Below are positions 7,917-17,800 of a stretch of DNA of 64,000 nucleotides, one piece after another (within the stretch, counting starts at the first letter, position 1; each line of letters starts with the position of its first letter). The position numbers and the translations under genes were made by a program. Under the pieces are notes generated by a model. The model ran no database searches, was not told where the DNA came from, and saw only the letters and a program-made list of their open reading frames with translations. Source of the stretch: Acidobacteriota bacterium (GTDB lineage: Bacteria; Acidobacteriota; Vicinamibacteria; Fen-336); NCBI GenBank assembly GCA_003223555.1, contig QHVM01000081.1, forward strand, positions 25,359 to 89,358, written 5' to 3'.

Positions 7917-10584
7917 CCCCGAGACGGTCCGGTTGGACGAGGACGCCCGGCGCATCCGCAACTGGAAGCGTTGGGGGCCGTATCTCTCGGAGCGGCAGTG
8001 GGGCACGGTGCGGGAGGACTACTCGGCCGACGGCGCCTGCTGGACGTACTTCCCCCACGACCATGCCCGCAGCCGGGCCTACCGCTGGGGCGAGGACGGC
8101 CTGCTCGGCATCTGCGACCGCGAGGCGCGGCTGTGCTTCGCGCTTGCCCTGTGGAACGGCCGGGACCCGATCCTGAAGGAGCGCCTCTTCGGGCTCACCA
8201 ACCCGGAGGGCAACCACGGGGAGGACGTCAAGGAGCAGTACTTCTACCTCGATTCGACCCCCACCCACTCCTACATGAAGGCGCTCTACAAGTACCCGCG
8301 CGCGGAGTTCCCCTACGCGCGGCTCGTCGAGGAGAACCGGCGGCGCGGGCTCGAGGAGGGCGAGTTCGAACTGGTCGACACGGGGGCCTTCGACGCCGAG
8401 GGGTACTTCGACGTCATCGTCGAGTACGCCAAGGCGTCGCCCGACGACCTCCTCGTCCGCATCGCGGTGACGAACGCCTCGCCCGAGGAGTCCCGGCTGG
8501 AGGTCCTGCCGACGCTCTGGTTCCGCAACACCTGGTCCTGGGGTCGGTCGGGAGAGGGATATTGGCCTCGCCCGCGGCTCTCGCTCGAGTCGGAGGGCCG
8601 CGTGCTGGCCGAGCACCCCTCGCTGGAGCCCTTCCACCTGCTCGCCGGACCGGCCTCCGGCGGCGAGTCACCGTCGCTCGTCTTCACCGACAACGAGACC
8701 AACGCCGCCCGCCTGTTCGGCAGCGCCAACGCGTCGCCCTACGTGAAGGATGCCTTCCACGAGCTGGTAGTCCGCGGCCGGGAGGAGGCGGTGAACCCCG
8801 CGGCCGTCGGCACGAAGGTGGCGGCCCGTTACCGGCTCGCGCTCGCCCCGGGCGCCGAGTCGGTCCTGCGGCTGCGGCTGCAGGCCGCGGGCGAGGCGCC
8901 GGCGAGAGAGCCGCTGGGGACGGGCTTCGAGGAGCTGTTCGCAGCCCGGCGGCGGGAGGCCGACGAGTTCTACGCCGCGCGGCTGGCGGCCGGAACCACC
9001 ACCGAGGAAGCCCGGGTCATCCGCCAGGCCCGGGCCGGGCTCCTGTGGTCCCGCCAGTTCTATCACTACGTCGTCAAGCCGTGGCTGGAGGGCGACCCGG
9101 CCCAGCCTCCGCCCCCCGCCGAGCGCCTCCACGGCCGCAACGCGCAGTGGACGCACGTCTACAACCGCGACGTCCTCTCCGTGCCCGACAAGTGGGAGTA
9201 CCCGTGGTACGCGGCCTGGGACCTTGCGTTCCACATGATCCCGTTTGCGGAGATCGACCCCGGCTTCGCCAAGCGGCAGCTCATCCTGTTCCTGCGGGAG
9301 TGGTACATGCACGCCAACGGCCATCTCCCTGCCTACGAGTTCGCCTTCTCCGACGTCAACCCGCCCGTCCACGCCTGGGCCTGCTGGCGCGTCTACAAGA
9401 TGACCGGACCCCGGGGAGGGCGTGACCGCCTGTTCCTGGCCCGCGTCTTCCAGAAGCTGATGATCAACTTCACCTGGTGGGTGAACCGGAAGGACCGGGA
9501 GGGCAACAACCTCTTCGCGGGGGGCTTCCTCGGGCTCGACAACATCGGCGTCTTCGACCGCTCGCGGCCGCTGCCCACCGGCGGCGACCTCGAGCAGGCC
9601 GACGGCACGGCGTGGATGGCGTTCTTCTGCTCGACGATGCTGTCCATGGCCCTGGAGCTGGCCCGGGAGGACCCCGCCTACGAGGACGTGGCCAGCAAGT
9701 TCTTCGAGCACTTCGTGGCCATCGCCGACGCCATCAACACCGTGGGCGGCAGCGGGCTGTGGGACGAGGCGGACGGCTTCTACTACGACCAGCTCCACGT
9801 CGACGGGGTCCGCTTCCCCCTCAAGGTGCGCTCGCTGGTGGGGGCGGTGCCGCTCTTCGCCGCCGAGGTGCTCGAGAGGTCCGCGCTCGACCGCCTGCCT
9901 GGCTTCCGCAAGCGGCTGGAGTGGTTCCTCGAGAACCGCCAGGACCTCTGCGAGTGCATCTCCCACGCCGAGATGATGGGGCGCAAGCCCCACGGCCACT
10001 TCCTCATCGCCATCCCCACCCGGCAGCGGCTGGAGCGGGTGCTGCGCTACCTGCTCTCCGAGGACGAGTTCCTCTCGCGGTGGGGGATCCGGTCGCTCTC
10101 GAAGTTCCACGAGCGCCATCCCTACGCGCTGCCGGGAGGGGACGACGAGCACCGTGTCGCCTACGCGCCCGGCGAGGCCACCTCGGGCATCTTCGGCGGC
10201 AACTCCAACTGGCGGGGCCCGGTGTGGCTGCCCATGAACTACCTGATCGTCGAGTCGCTGGAGCGTTACCACCACTATTACCGCGACGAGCTGAAGGTCG
10301 AATGCCCCACGGGATCGGGCCGCCTCCTGACGCTCAAGGAGGTGGCCCACGAGATCGCGGCCCGGGTCGCGCGCCTCTTCGTTCCCGACGGCGAGGGACG
10401 CCGGCCCTGCCACGGCGACGACCCCCGGTGGGCGCGCGATCCGCGCTGGCGCGATCTCGTCCTCTTCCACGAGTACTTCCACGCCGAGACCGGCCGGGGC
10501 CTCGGGGCCAGCCACCAGACGGGATGGACCTCGCTCGCCGCGCGCTTCGTGGAGGACCTGGTCCGCTCGCGGCTACGTCTTTGA
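7909..10584 (+). CDS. GH63-like glucosidase
   Basis: An 891-aa cytoplasmic (alpha/alpha)6-barrel glycoside hydrolase of the GH63/MGH type, whose members cleave alpha-glucosidic bonds or glucosyl/mannosylglycerate. An N-terminal beta-sandwich region of about 350 residues precedes the catalytic barrel; [15 protein letters not shown] carries the likely general acid Asp (about residue 437), and [18 protein letters not shown] (about 761) holds the second conserved acidic/binding region. No signal peptide is visible. The ATG overlaps the preceding fusion gene by 8 bp (ATGACTGA). A strong GC hairpin follows the stop. Coupling with an inositol-phosphatase-like enzyme suggests compatible-solute or storage-sugar metabolism (inference). 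Confidence 0.87.
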   Translation: MTDPETVRLDEDARRIRNWKRWGPYLSERQWGTVREDYSADGACWTYFPHDHARSRAYRWGEDGLLGICDREARLCFALALWNGRDPILKERLFGLTNPEGNHGEDVKEQYFYLDSTPTHSYMKALYKYPRAEFPYARLVEENRRRGLEEGEFELVDTGAFDAEGYFDVIVEYAKASPDDLLVRIAVTNASPEESRLEVLPTLWFRNTWSWGRSGEGYWPRPRLSLESEGRVLAEHPSLEPFHLLAGPASGGESPSLVFTDNETNAARLFGSANASPYVKDAFHELVVRGREEAVNPAAVGTKVAARYRLALAPGAESVLRLRLQAAGEAPAREPLGTGFEELFAARRREADEFYAARLAAGTTTEEARVIRQARAGLLWSRQFYHYVVKPWLEGDPAQPPPPAERLHGRNAQWTHVYNRDVLSVPDKWEYPWYAAWDLAFHMIPFAEIDPGFAKRQLILFLREWYMHANGHLPAYEFAFSDVNPPVHAWACWRVYKMTGPRGGRDRLFLARVFQKLMINFTWWVNRKDREGNNLFAGGFLGLDNIGVFDRSRPLPTGGDLEQADGTAWMAFFCSTMLSMALELAREDPAYEDVASKFFEHFVAIADAINTVGGSGLWDEADGFYYDQLHVDGVRFPLKVRSLVGAVPLFAAEVLERSALDRLPGFRKRLEWFLENRQDLCECISHAEMMGRKPHGHFLIAIPTRQRLERVLRYLLSEDEFLSRWGIRSLSKFHERHPYALPGGDDEHRVAYAPGEATSGIFGGNSNWRGPVWLPMNYLIVESLERYHHYYRDELKVECPTGSGRLLTLKEVAHEIAARVARLFVPDGEGRRPCHGDDPRWARDPRWRDLVLFHEYFHAETGRGLGASHQTGWTSLAARFVEDLVRSRLRL

Positions 10585-10586
10585 GC

Positions 10587-10613
10587 TGGGGGGCGCTAGC
10601 GGCGCGCCCCCCA
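10587..10613 (+). terminator. GC-rich hairpin after the glucosidase gene
   Basis: A perfect 10-bp stem (TGGGGGGCGC / GCGCCCCCCA) with a 7-nt loop starts 2 bp after the stop codon. A CTTTTT run follows about 13 bp later rather than immediately, so intrinsic termination is plausible but not canonical. The remaining ~165 bp up to the next gene (minus strand, ending at 10780) shows no further gene. Confidence 0.5.
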
Positions 10614-10779
10614 GACCCCCCGCTCGCTTTTTCCGCGGCGGCGAAGTGAATTCGCCGCCGCTTATCAAGCGGGTCCGCTTCGCGGCCCCGGGGCGAGTGA
10701 ATCGCGCTCCGCTCGCAGCTTTTGCCACTTCCCCTTACTTTCTGACGCCCGCGCTCGGGGAAACCGTGCGCCTCCGGAT

Positions 10780-11667
10780 TCACCAGACAGGCGGCCTGGC
10801 GAAGCCCTCCTCGCCCCGCTCGCGCTCCTGCAGACGGTCGTGGGGCCACCAGGGCCGCGGCGGGATGCCGAGCGCGCGCAGCGCGGGCGCGTACTCGTAG
10901 CGGAGCGTGATGCGCTCGGCCGGCGCGGCCTCGGGATCGAAGGAGACGACGCGGACCGGATCGTCGGCCCGAGGGCCCCAGCCGGTGCCGGGATAGCCCG
11001 GGGCGGCGGTGGGTGGATGGGGCGCGCTCTTCAAGGCGGGGGGCGACGCCGCGGAGGGGTCGGGATCCTCGGCGCGCCCTTCCGTGGGCTCCGAATCGCG
11101 ATCGCCCTCGCCGCGCGGCTCGCGCTCGTAGGGCCGGTACGGACCATAGGGCCAGTAGGGACGCGCCACCGGCCGGCGCTCCCGGTAGACCTCGACCTCG
11201 ATCCAGCCGAGCCGCCCGCCGGCCTTGCCCGAGCGGGCCGCGTAGGAGCGCTCCTCGTCCACGAAGGTGAACTGCCGGACCTCCTCGAGCGACGTGCGCC
11301 ATCCCCGCACCACCGTCTCGTCCCAGGGATACAGCACGTACATGCGCCCGCCCGGCCCGGCGGGCGCGCGCTCGCCGCTGATGGCGTTGAGGCCGTCGAC
11401 GGTCAGGAGCACGCCCAGCCGCTCGCCCGTCCGGTTGGCGATGCGGAGCGCGTAGCGAGCGCCTCGCCACGCCTCGAGGTAGTAGCGGCCGGATCCGTCG
11501 GGCGCCGGGTAGAGCGGCGTCGGGCGGCCGTCGACCTCGAGCGAGACCGAGACGAGCGAGCCGACCCGACCCCCGGCGTCGTAGCCGCCGTGGGCCGACG
11601 CCGACCGAGCGGCACCAAGGGCGCCCATCGCCAGCCAGGCCGCGGCAAGCCGGACACGCATGGGCAT
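10780..11667 (-). CDS. Secreted protein of unknown function
   Basis: A 295-aa protein with a probable signal peptide (residues about 1-25, ending SASA-HGG). A beta-rich domain follows (about 35-145) with YYLEAWRGARYALRIANRTGERL and the moderately conserved RQFTFVDEERSYAARSGK. The middle is low-complexity: a Pro/Tyr/Trp repeat PYWPYGPYRPYE, then an acidic/Pro-rich linker. The C-terminal tail ends with RITLRYEYAPALRALGIPP and PRPWWPHDR. I do not recognise a catalytic motif; the shape suggests an envelope-exposed protein. It is a lone gene, convergent with the upstream glucosidase. Confidence 0.7.
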   Translation of the reverse strand: MPMRVRLAAAWLAMGALGAARSASAHGGYDAGGRVGSLVSVSLEVDGRPTPLYPAPDGSGRYYLEAWRGARYALRIANRTGERLGVLLTVDGLNAISGERAPAGPGGRMYVLYPWDETVVRGWRTSLEEVRQFTFVDEERSYAARSGKAGGRLGWIEVEVYRERRPVARPYWPYGPYRPYEREPRGEGDRDSEPTEGRAEDPDPSAASPPALKSAPHPPTAAPGYPGTGWGPRADDPVRVVSFDPEAAPAERITLRYEYAPALRALGIPPRPWWPHDRLQERERGEEGFARPPVW

Positions 11668-11738
11668 ACCTCCCGGGCGCGGCCGCTCGTCCCATCGAGC
11701 GACCGGCCCCGACAGGCCCTACACGTCCCGGGAGGGGC

Positions 11739-12371
11739 TTATTCCCGTTCCTGCTCGCCGGAGGCCGGGGGGCTCGCGGGCGGCCTCTTGGCGGCCTCGA
11801 CGTTGATCGAGACGAGGACGTCGTCGCCGAGCATCGTGCCGCCCGTGTCCAGGACGCGGTTCCACACGATGCCGAAGTCCTTGCGGTTGAGGGTGACCGC
11901 CGTCTCGAAGCCGGCCCGGTCGCCCATCCGGCCGGTGCTCACGAAGCCGAGGAAGGTCACCGGCAGGGTGACCTCCTTGCTGACGCCGTGCATGGTGAGC
12001 GTGCCGGTGACGTCGTAGCGGTCGCCGCCGCGGGGCGTGATCCGGCGGCTCTTGAACGTGATCTCCGGATACTTCTCCACCTCGAAGAAGTTCGCGCTCC
12101 GGAGGTCCTTGTCCCGGTTCTCGTTGCCGGTATCGATGCTGGCGGCCTTGATCGTCAGCTCCACGCTCGAGGCGTCGGGTTTGGCGCGGTCGGCGACGAT
12201 CGTCCCCTCGTAGTCCGTGAAGCGTCCCCGGACCTTGCTCACGAAGTGGCGGATCTGGAAGCCCACGTCGGAGTGGACCTTGTCGACGGCATAGACGTCG
12301 GCCGCCGGGGCGGGGGCCGGCGCCAGCACGGCGGCGGCGAGGATCGCGAACGACAGTCGGCTCGTCTTCAT
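11739..12371 (-). CDS. YceI family periplasmic lipid-binding protein
   Basis: A 210-aa protein with a signal peptide (about residues 1-23) followed by the YceI lipocalin-like barrel: YAVDKVHSDVGFQIRHFV at the entry, then GRFTDYEGTI, SANFFEVEKYPEITFKS, GTLTMHGVSKEV and a C-terminal barrel strand VLVSINVEA. YceI proteins bind isoprenoid or fatty-acyl molecules in the periplasm. The gene starts only 3 bp after the MarR stop codon, with AAAGGAG about 8 nt before its ATG, so it is the second gene of a MarR-YceI operon and probably controlled by that regulator. Confidence 0.92.
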   Translation of the reverse strand: MKTSRLSFAILAAAVLAPAPAPAADVYAVDKVHSDVGFQIRHFVSKVRGRFTDYEGTIVADRAKPDASSVELTIKAASIDTGNENRDKDLRSANFFEVEKYPEITFKSRRITPRGGDRYDVTGTLTMHGVSKEVTLPVTFLGFVSTGRMGDRAGFETAVTLNRKDFGIVWNRVLDTGGTMLGDDVLVSINVEAAKRPPASPPASGEQERE

Positions 12372-12374
12372 CGG

Positions 12375-12860
12375 TCATTCTCCTTTGTTCGAGGCCGGCG
12401 CGGCCCGGATGCGGTCGAGCAGCGCGATGAGGCGCCGCAGCTCGCGGCGAGACAGCATGCCCAGGGCCGACTCGTCGGCCTGCTGGAGCCCGGCGTCCAG
12501 CCCGGCCAGCAGCCGGAGGCCGGCCGGGGTGATGCGGCACATCACCTGGCGCCGGTCTTCCGCCCGCCGCTGCCGGCGCACCAGCGCCTTGGCCTGCAGG
12601 CGCTCCAGCAGCCGGGTGATCCCGGGCGCGTGCTCGACCATGCGGGTGGCGATCTCCAGGGTGGGCAGGCCCCGCGGCCGCGCGCCGCGCAGGATGCGCA
12701 GGACGTTGTACTGCTGGAGGGTCACCCCGCGCGGCTCCACCACCCCGGCCAGCGCCCGCCGCACGCGGTCGGTCGTGCGCAGCAGGCCGACCACCGCCTC
12801 CTGGGTGGGGGAGCGGAACGGCTTGCGCTGGCGGATCTCGCGCTGGAGCGCGCTGGGCAC
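12375..12860 (-). CDS. MarR family transcriptional regulator
   Basis: A 161-aa winged-helix regulator: a dimerisation helix, then VTLQQYNVLRILRGARPRGLPTLEIATRMV (HTH), TRLLERLQAKALVRRQRRAEDRRQVMCRIT (wing) and C-terminal helices. The GTG start at 12860 fits homologues. It sits immediately upstream of the YceI gene and divergent from a KimA-like transporter. A TTGAC-GG-GTCAA inverted repeat lies 26 bp upstream of its start and is a reasonable operator. Confidence 0.92.
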   Translation of the reverse strand: MPSALQREIRQRKPFRSPTQEAVVGLLRTTDRVRRALAGVVEPRGVTLQQYNVLRILRGARPRGLPTLEIATRMVEHAPGITRLLERLQAKALVRRQRRAEDRRQVMCRITPAGLRLLAGLDAGLQQADESALGMLSRRELRRLIALLDRIRAAPASNKGE

Positions 12861-12885
12861 GGCCGGCTACGGTACGCAGGAATAG

Positions 12886-12897
12886 TTGACGGGTCAA
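12886..12897. promoter_or_regulatory. Candidate MarR operator
   Basis: Perfect 5-bp arms TTGAC / GTCAA separated by 2 bp, in the divergent region between the MarR gene and the KimA-like gene, in a locally A-rich stretch unlike the surrounding sequence. The position fits autoregulation; binding is inferred, not shown. Confidence 0.5.
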
Positions 12898-12926
12898 GTA
12901 AAAAGTTCGCGGGCGGGCGGGGAAGG

Positions 12927-12956
12927 TTGACAGCGCCTGCGCGGGCGGGCTAGGAT
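12927..12956 (+). promoter_or_regulatory. Sigma-70-like promoter of the KimA-like gene
   Basis: TTGACA (12927-12932), an 18-bp spacer and TAGGAT (12951-12956). Transcription would begin about 10 nt before the ATG at 12973, leaving almost no leader and no Shine-Dalgarno sequence, so the mRNA may be nearly leaderless. Confidence 0.55.
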
Positions 12957-12972
12957 CCGCGCCGCCCACATC

Positions 12973-14829
12973 ATGTCCGAAGGCTCTACCTTCGGTGCCC
13001 TGAAGCAGGTCCTGGTCGGCAAGCCCATACCCTCGCACCTTGCCCACCACGAGCGGCTGTCCAAGGTCACCGGCCTCGCCGTCCTGTCCTCCGACCCCCT
13101 CTCCTCGGTGGCCTATGCCACCGAGGAGATCGTCCGGACCCTGATCCTGGCCGGGGCGGGCGCCCTCGCCCTGTCCATCCCGATCGCCACCGTGATCGCC
13201 GCGCTGCTCCTCCTGGTGGCCTTCTCGTACCGGCAGACGATCCACGCCTACCCCGGCGGGGGAGGCGCCTACATCGTGGCCAAGGAGAACCTGGGCCCCA
13301 TCCCCGGCCTGGCCGCCGCGGCCGCCCTGCTCATCGACTACGTGATGACGGTGGCGGTGAGCATCGCGGCCGGAGTGGCGGCGGTGGTGTCGGCGTTCCC
13401 GCGGTGGCACGTCAGCCGGACCGAGATGTGCCTGGCCTTCGTGGTCCTGATCGCGATCGGCAACCTGCGCGGGATCCGCGAGTCGGGACGCATCTTCGCC
13501 GCCCCCACCTACTTCTTCCTCGCGAGCCTGCTGTCCCTGATCGCGGCCGGCGCCTGGCGGGCGATGTCGGGCGACCTCACCCCCGTCCCTCCGAGCGGCA
13601 CCCCGACCCCGACCGGGGTGGCCGTCCTCGGCACGTTCCTCGTGCTCCGGGCCTTCGCCAACGGCTGCACGGCCATGACCGGCGTGGAGGCGATCTCCAA
13701 CGGCGTGCCCGCCTTCAAGCCGCCCGAGGCCAGGAACGCCGCCACGACGCTGATCGTCATGGCCTTCCTGTGCGTCACGCTGTTCGTGGGCATCACGCTG
13801 CTCGCCCACGCCTACCGCGTCGTTCCCCAGGAGGAGAGCGCGGCCGGCTACGAGACGGTCGTATCCCAGGTCGCCCGCGGGGTCTTGGGCGGCCGCGGGC
13901 CGCTCTACTACTGCGTCCAGGCCGCCACCATGCTCATCCTCGTCCTGGCCGCCAACACCGCGTTCCAGGACTTCCCGCGCCTGTCCTCGATCCTCGCCCG
14001 CGACCGCTACATGCCCCGCCAGTTCATGAACCAGGGCGACCGGCTGGCCTTCTCCAACGGCATCCTCGTCCTGAGCGCGCTGGCCGGCATCCTGATCGTG
14101 GTCTTCAAGGGCGACACCCACGCCCTCATCCCGCTCTACATGATCGGCGTGTTCGTCTCGTTCACCCTCTCCCAGGCCGGCATGGTGCGGAAGTGGCGGC
14201 GGGAGGGGGGCCGGGGATGGCTCGGCAGCGCGCTGTTCAACCTGGTCGGGGCCGTGAGCACCTGCGTCGTCCTCGTCGTGGTCGCGGTCACGAAGTTCGC
14301 CGAGGGGGCGTGGATCATCGTCGTCCTGATCCCGCTGGTGGTGCTGTGGTTCCAGTCCGTCCACAACCACTACGCGCGGGTGGGGGCGCAGCTCTCCCTG
14401 CGCGGCTGGCGTCCCGAGCCGCGCAACCACAACACGGTCCTGGTGCCCATCGGGGGCGTGCACCGGGCGGTGGTGCAGGCCATCCAGTACGCGAAGATGC
14501 TCAGCGGCGACGTGCGGGCGGTGTACGTGGACGTGGACCCCAAGGCCACCGAGGAGACGCGGCGCGAGTGGGAGCGCTGGGGCCAGGGCGTGCCGCTGGT
14601 GGTGCTGCAGTCGGCCTACCGCTCGCTGATGGAGCCGCTGCTCGAGTACATCGAGCAGGTGGACGCCGAGCGGCCGGACGACTTCGTCACGATCGTGCTG
14701 CCGGAGTTCGTGCCCGCCCGCTGGTGGCACCACCTGCTCCACAACCAGCGGGCCCTGCTCATCAAGGGCGCCCTGCTCTTCAAGCCCAACACGGTGGTGA
14801 CGAGCGTGCCCTTCCACCTGAGCAAGTAG
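12973..14829 (+). CDS. KimA-like potassium importer (APC superfamily)
   Basis: A 618-aa permease, close to the length of Bacillus KimA (YdaO). The N-terminus carries the family stretch LSKVTGLAVLSSDPLSSVAYATEE, followed by PGGGGAYIVAKENLG and about twelve membrane helices to around residue 460. A soluble C-terminal domain of about 155 residues (starting near NHNTVLVPIGGVHRAV) looks like a universal-stress-protein fold, as in KimA where it binds c-di-AMP. Proton-coupled K+ uptake is the best-supported role; it could instead be an amino-acid permease of the same superfamily. It is divergent from the MarR operon. Confidence 0.82.
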   Translation: MSEGSTFGALKQVLVGKPIPSHLAHHERLSKVTGLAVLSSDPLSSVAYATEEIVRTLILAGAGALALSIPIATVIAALLLLVAFSYRQTIHAYPGGGGAYIVAKENLGPIPGLAAAAALLIDYVMTVAVSIAAGVAAVVSAFPRWHVSRTEMCLAFVVLIAIGNLRGIRESGRIFAAPTYFFLASLLSLIAAGAWRAMSGDLTPVPPSGTPTPTGVAVLGTFLVLRAFANGCTAMTGVEAISNGVPAFKPPEARNAATTLIVMAFLCVTLFVGITLLAHAYRVVPQEESAAGYETVVSQVARGVLGGRGPLYYCVQAATMLILVLAANTAFQDFPRLSSILARDRYMPRQFMNQGDRLAFSNGILVLSALAGILIVVFKGDTHALIPLYMIGVFVSFTLSQAGMVRKWRREGGRGWLGSALFNLVGAVSTCVVLVVVAVTKFAEGAWIIVVLIPLVVLWFQSVHNHYARVGAQLSLRGWRPEPRNHNTVLVPIGGVHRAVVQAIQYAKMLSGDVRAVYVDVDPKATEETRREWERWGQGVPLVVLQSAYRSLMEPLLEYIEQVDAERPDDFVTIVLPEFVPARWWHHLLHNQRALLIKGALLFKPNTVVTSVPFHLSK

Positions 14830-14853
14830 CCGCGGCGTGGGCGGTCCCCGCCC

Positions 14854-17800
14854 CTACGGCACGGCGAAGACCAGGTCGTCGCGGTCGTTGTAGGCGCCCG
14901 CCGTGCACGGGCTGGCGCCGCCCCCGTACCGGAACTGCGCGCGCACGGCCTGGAGGCTCCCCGCGGGCAGGGTGTAGGTGGCGCTGAGCGTCCGGGCGCC
15001 CCCCGCGGGCGGGGTCAGCGTGGCGAGGAAGGTCCAGCTCGGGCCGCTCGCGTTGGCGGTGGTGTAGAGGTCGAGCCGGTCGCCGGTGGGGGGCGAGTAG
15101 GCCCACACCGTCGTCTCGATGCGCACCGTCTTGCCCGCGGCCAGCGGCGATCCGTCGGTGGTGACGACGCGGATGCGATCGATCGACTCGTCGACGTGGT
15201 ACGTGCCGCCCGTGCTGTCCGCGCACGAGCTGTTGATCGTGTTGGGCTGGTTCGGCTCCGGTCCCTTCCCGTCGCGCCCGTTGACGAGGGCGCCGGAGTC
15301 GCAGCCGCTGCCCGCCGTCGCGCACCTCGGAGCCCTCAGGACCGGGTCGAAGACGGCGGACACGACCGCCGGGTTGTCGACGGTCACCGTGACCACGCTG
15401 CTCGCGCCGACGTTGTCGACGGTGTCGTAGGCCCGCGACTGGAGGGTGTGTCGGCCGTCCGGCAATCCGGCCGGGCTCCAGGCGTACTCATAGGGGGCGG
15501 CCGGGTCCGTGCCCTTGAGCGCGCCGTCGACGTAGAACTCGACCTTCGCCACGGCCACGTCGTCGGTGGCCGAGGCAGTCACGGTGACCGTTCCCCGGAC
15601 CGTCGCGCCGTCGGCGGGGAAGGTGATCGCGGTCGCGGGCGGCGTCGTGTCGGCGGAGGGCGCCACCGCGAAGACCAGGTCGTCGTGATCGTCGTACCCG
15701 CCGGGCTGGCACGGGGTGATGGTGCCCTGGTAGCGGAACCGCGCGCGCACGGCCTGCCGGGCGCCCACCGGCAGGTTGTACGTCGTGGCCAGGGTCTGCG
15801 CCCCTCCCACCGTCGGGGTCAGCGTCGCGAGGTAGGTCCAGCTCGGGCTGGTGGCGTCGGCCGCGTAGTAGAGGTCGAGCTTGTCGGACGATGGCCCGCC
15901 GGCCCACGCCCATACGGTGGCCTCGATGCGGGCGGCCCGGCCCGCCGTCAAGGGCGCGCCGTCGAGGGTCGAGACCTTGATCCGGTCGTTGGACTCGTCG
16001 GAGTGATAGACGCCCAGGTTCCCGTCCGCGCACGAGCCGTTGATCGTGTTGGGCTGGTTCGGCTCCGGCCCCTTGCCGTCGCGCCCGTCCAAGAGCATGG
16101 CGGAGTCGCACGACGAGCCGACCGCGGCGCACCGGGGCGCCTGCATCATCGGATCGAACACCGCGGTCTGCGCGCCGCCGCCCGCGGCCGGGTTGACGGT
16201 CAGGGAGAGGTCGGCCCGCCGGGTCAGGCCGCCGCTCGTTCCCTGGGCCGAGAAGGAGAAGTTGCCCGGAGTCGCCGCCGGGGAGGCGGCCACCGTGAGG
16301 GTGCTCGAGGCGGCGCCGTTCGGAGGCGGCGCGGCCGAAGCGGGATCGAACGAGCAGGTGATGCCCGCCGGCAGGCCGCGGCAAGAGAGCTCGACCGTGT
16401 CGGCGAAGCCGTTCACCGACGAGACCGTGCAGGTGGTGGCCTCGCGGCCGCCCTGCGGCATCGCCAGGGCGGCCGGGCTGCAGGCGAGGCCGAAGTTGGC
16501 TCCGGAGGGAACGCTCGGCGTCGCGTCCACGCAGGCGCTGGCCGGACCGAAGCACGCCGAGGAAGCGCCCGCGGCCATCACGTTGTAGACGTACGTCCGC
16601 CCGTTGGCCAGGCCGGTGTCGGTGAGGCTGGTGCCGGCGACCTCGGCGACGAGCGCCTTGCCGAAGCTGCACCCGGCCGGGCCTTCGCTCCGGAAGACCC
16701 AGTACCGCGTCGCGCCGTCGACCGCCGTCCAGGACAGCGCCACCGACGAGTCGTCGGCGGTGGCGGTGAGCGCCGGCGAGGCGGCGGGGCCCCCGCTGCA
16801 GCCGGCGTTCTGGGGCGCCGGGGTGGAGCAGGCGATGCCGTGGCGGTCGAACGCGTTGAACAGCGCCGTCATGTGCGGCGTGCCGTCGGTCAGGTCCCCG
16901 TCGTCGTCGTCGGCGGCCAGCCACTGCATGTAACCGTTGGCCGCTCCGCACCCGCTGGCCGACGATCCGCAGGCGCAGGCGTGCCAGGAGCCGACGTTGC
17001 CGCTGCCCTGGTAGAAGACCTTGTTGGCGACGATGAAGGCGGTCTGGCTGTCGTAGTCGAACGGCGGCGCCTGGAGGTCGCGCGCCGCGAGGTCCCAGGC
17101 CGCCTGCCGCACCGGAGCCGCCGCGCAGTGGACCTCCCGCCCGCAGGGGCCGTTCCCGGTCTGGCAGGAGCTGCAGACGAACCCCAGCGCGGTGTCGGGC
17201 GTGTCGGGGTCGTGCTTGAGGTAGTCGGCGTCCCGGACGCCCGAGCAGGCGAGGTCGCAGTGCGAGGGGCCGACCTGGGCCTCGTTCGCGTTGAAGCCGG
17301 TGCCGTCGGTGGTCGGCCCGCAGCCCTGGTCGCTCGTCCAGAAGAAGCCGTAGCCCACGCAGGAGGTCTGCAGGCGGTAGATGGCGGCGATGTCCGCGTA
17401 GGCCTCCGACGAGTTGCTGAGCGCGTGGTTCGCGTCGTTGGCGTCGAGGCCGTGGCCCCACTCGTGGTCGAACACCCCGGCCAGCTCGCCGGTGTTCCGG
17501 CAGCCGCCCCCCGAGCGGTAGAAGTTGATCCGCGACCCGTCCCAGAACGCGTTGCAGGTGTTGTTGAGGTTGACGGCGGCGGTGAGGCGGCTCTGGAGCC
17601 AGTCGTTGGTCGGCAGCCAGCCCCGCGCCTGCTCGAACAGCCGGTTCACCTCGTAGAAGGCGGAGCGGGCGGGGGCGGTGTCGCCCGCCGAGGCGCCCGC
17701 CGTCTGGCAATCGTGCTGGTCGTTGGCCCCCCCGAGGTCGAGCGCGCCCGCGGCCGAGCTCTCGCTCACGGCGCCGCAGCCGTCGACGATGTCGACGTAT

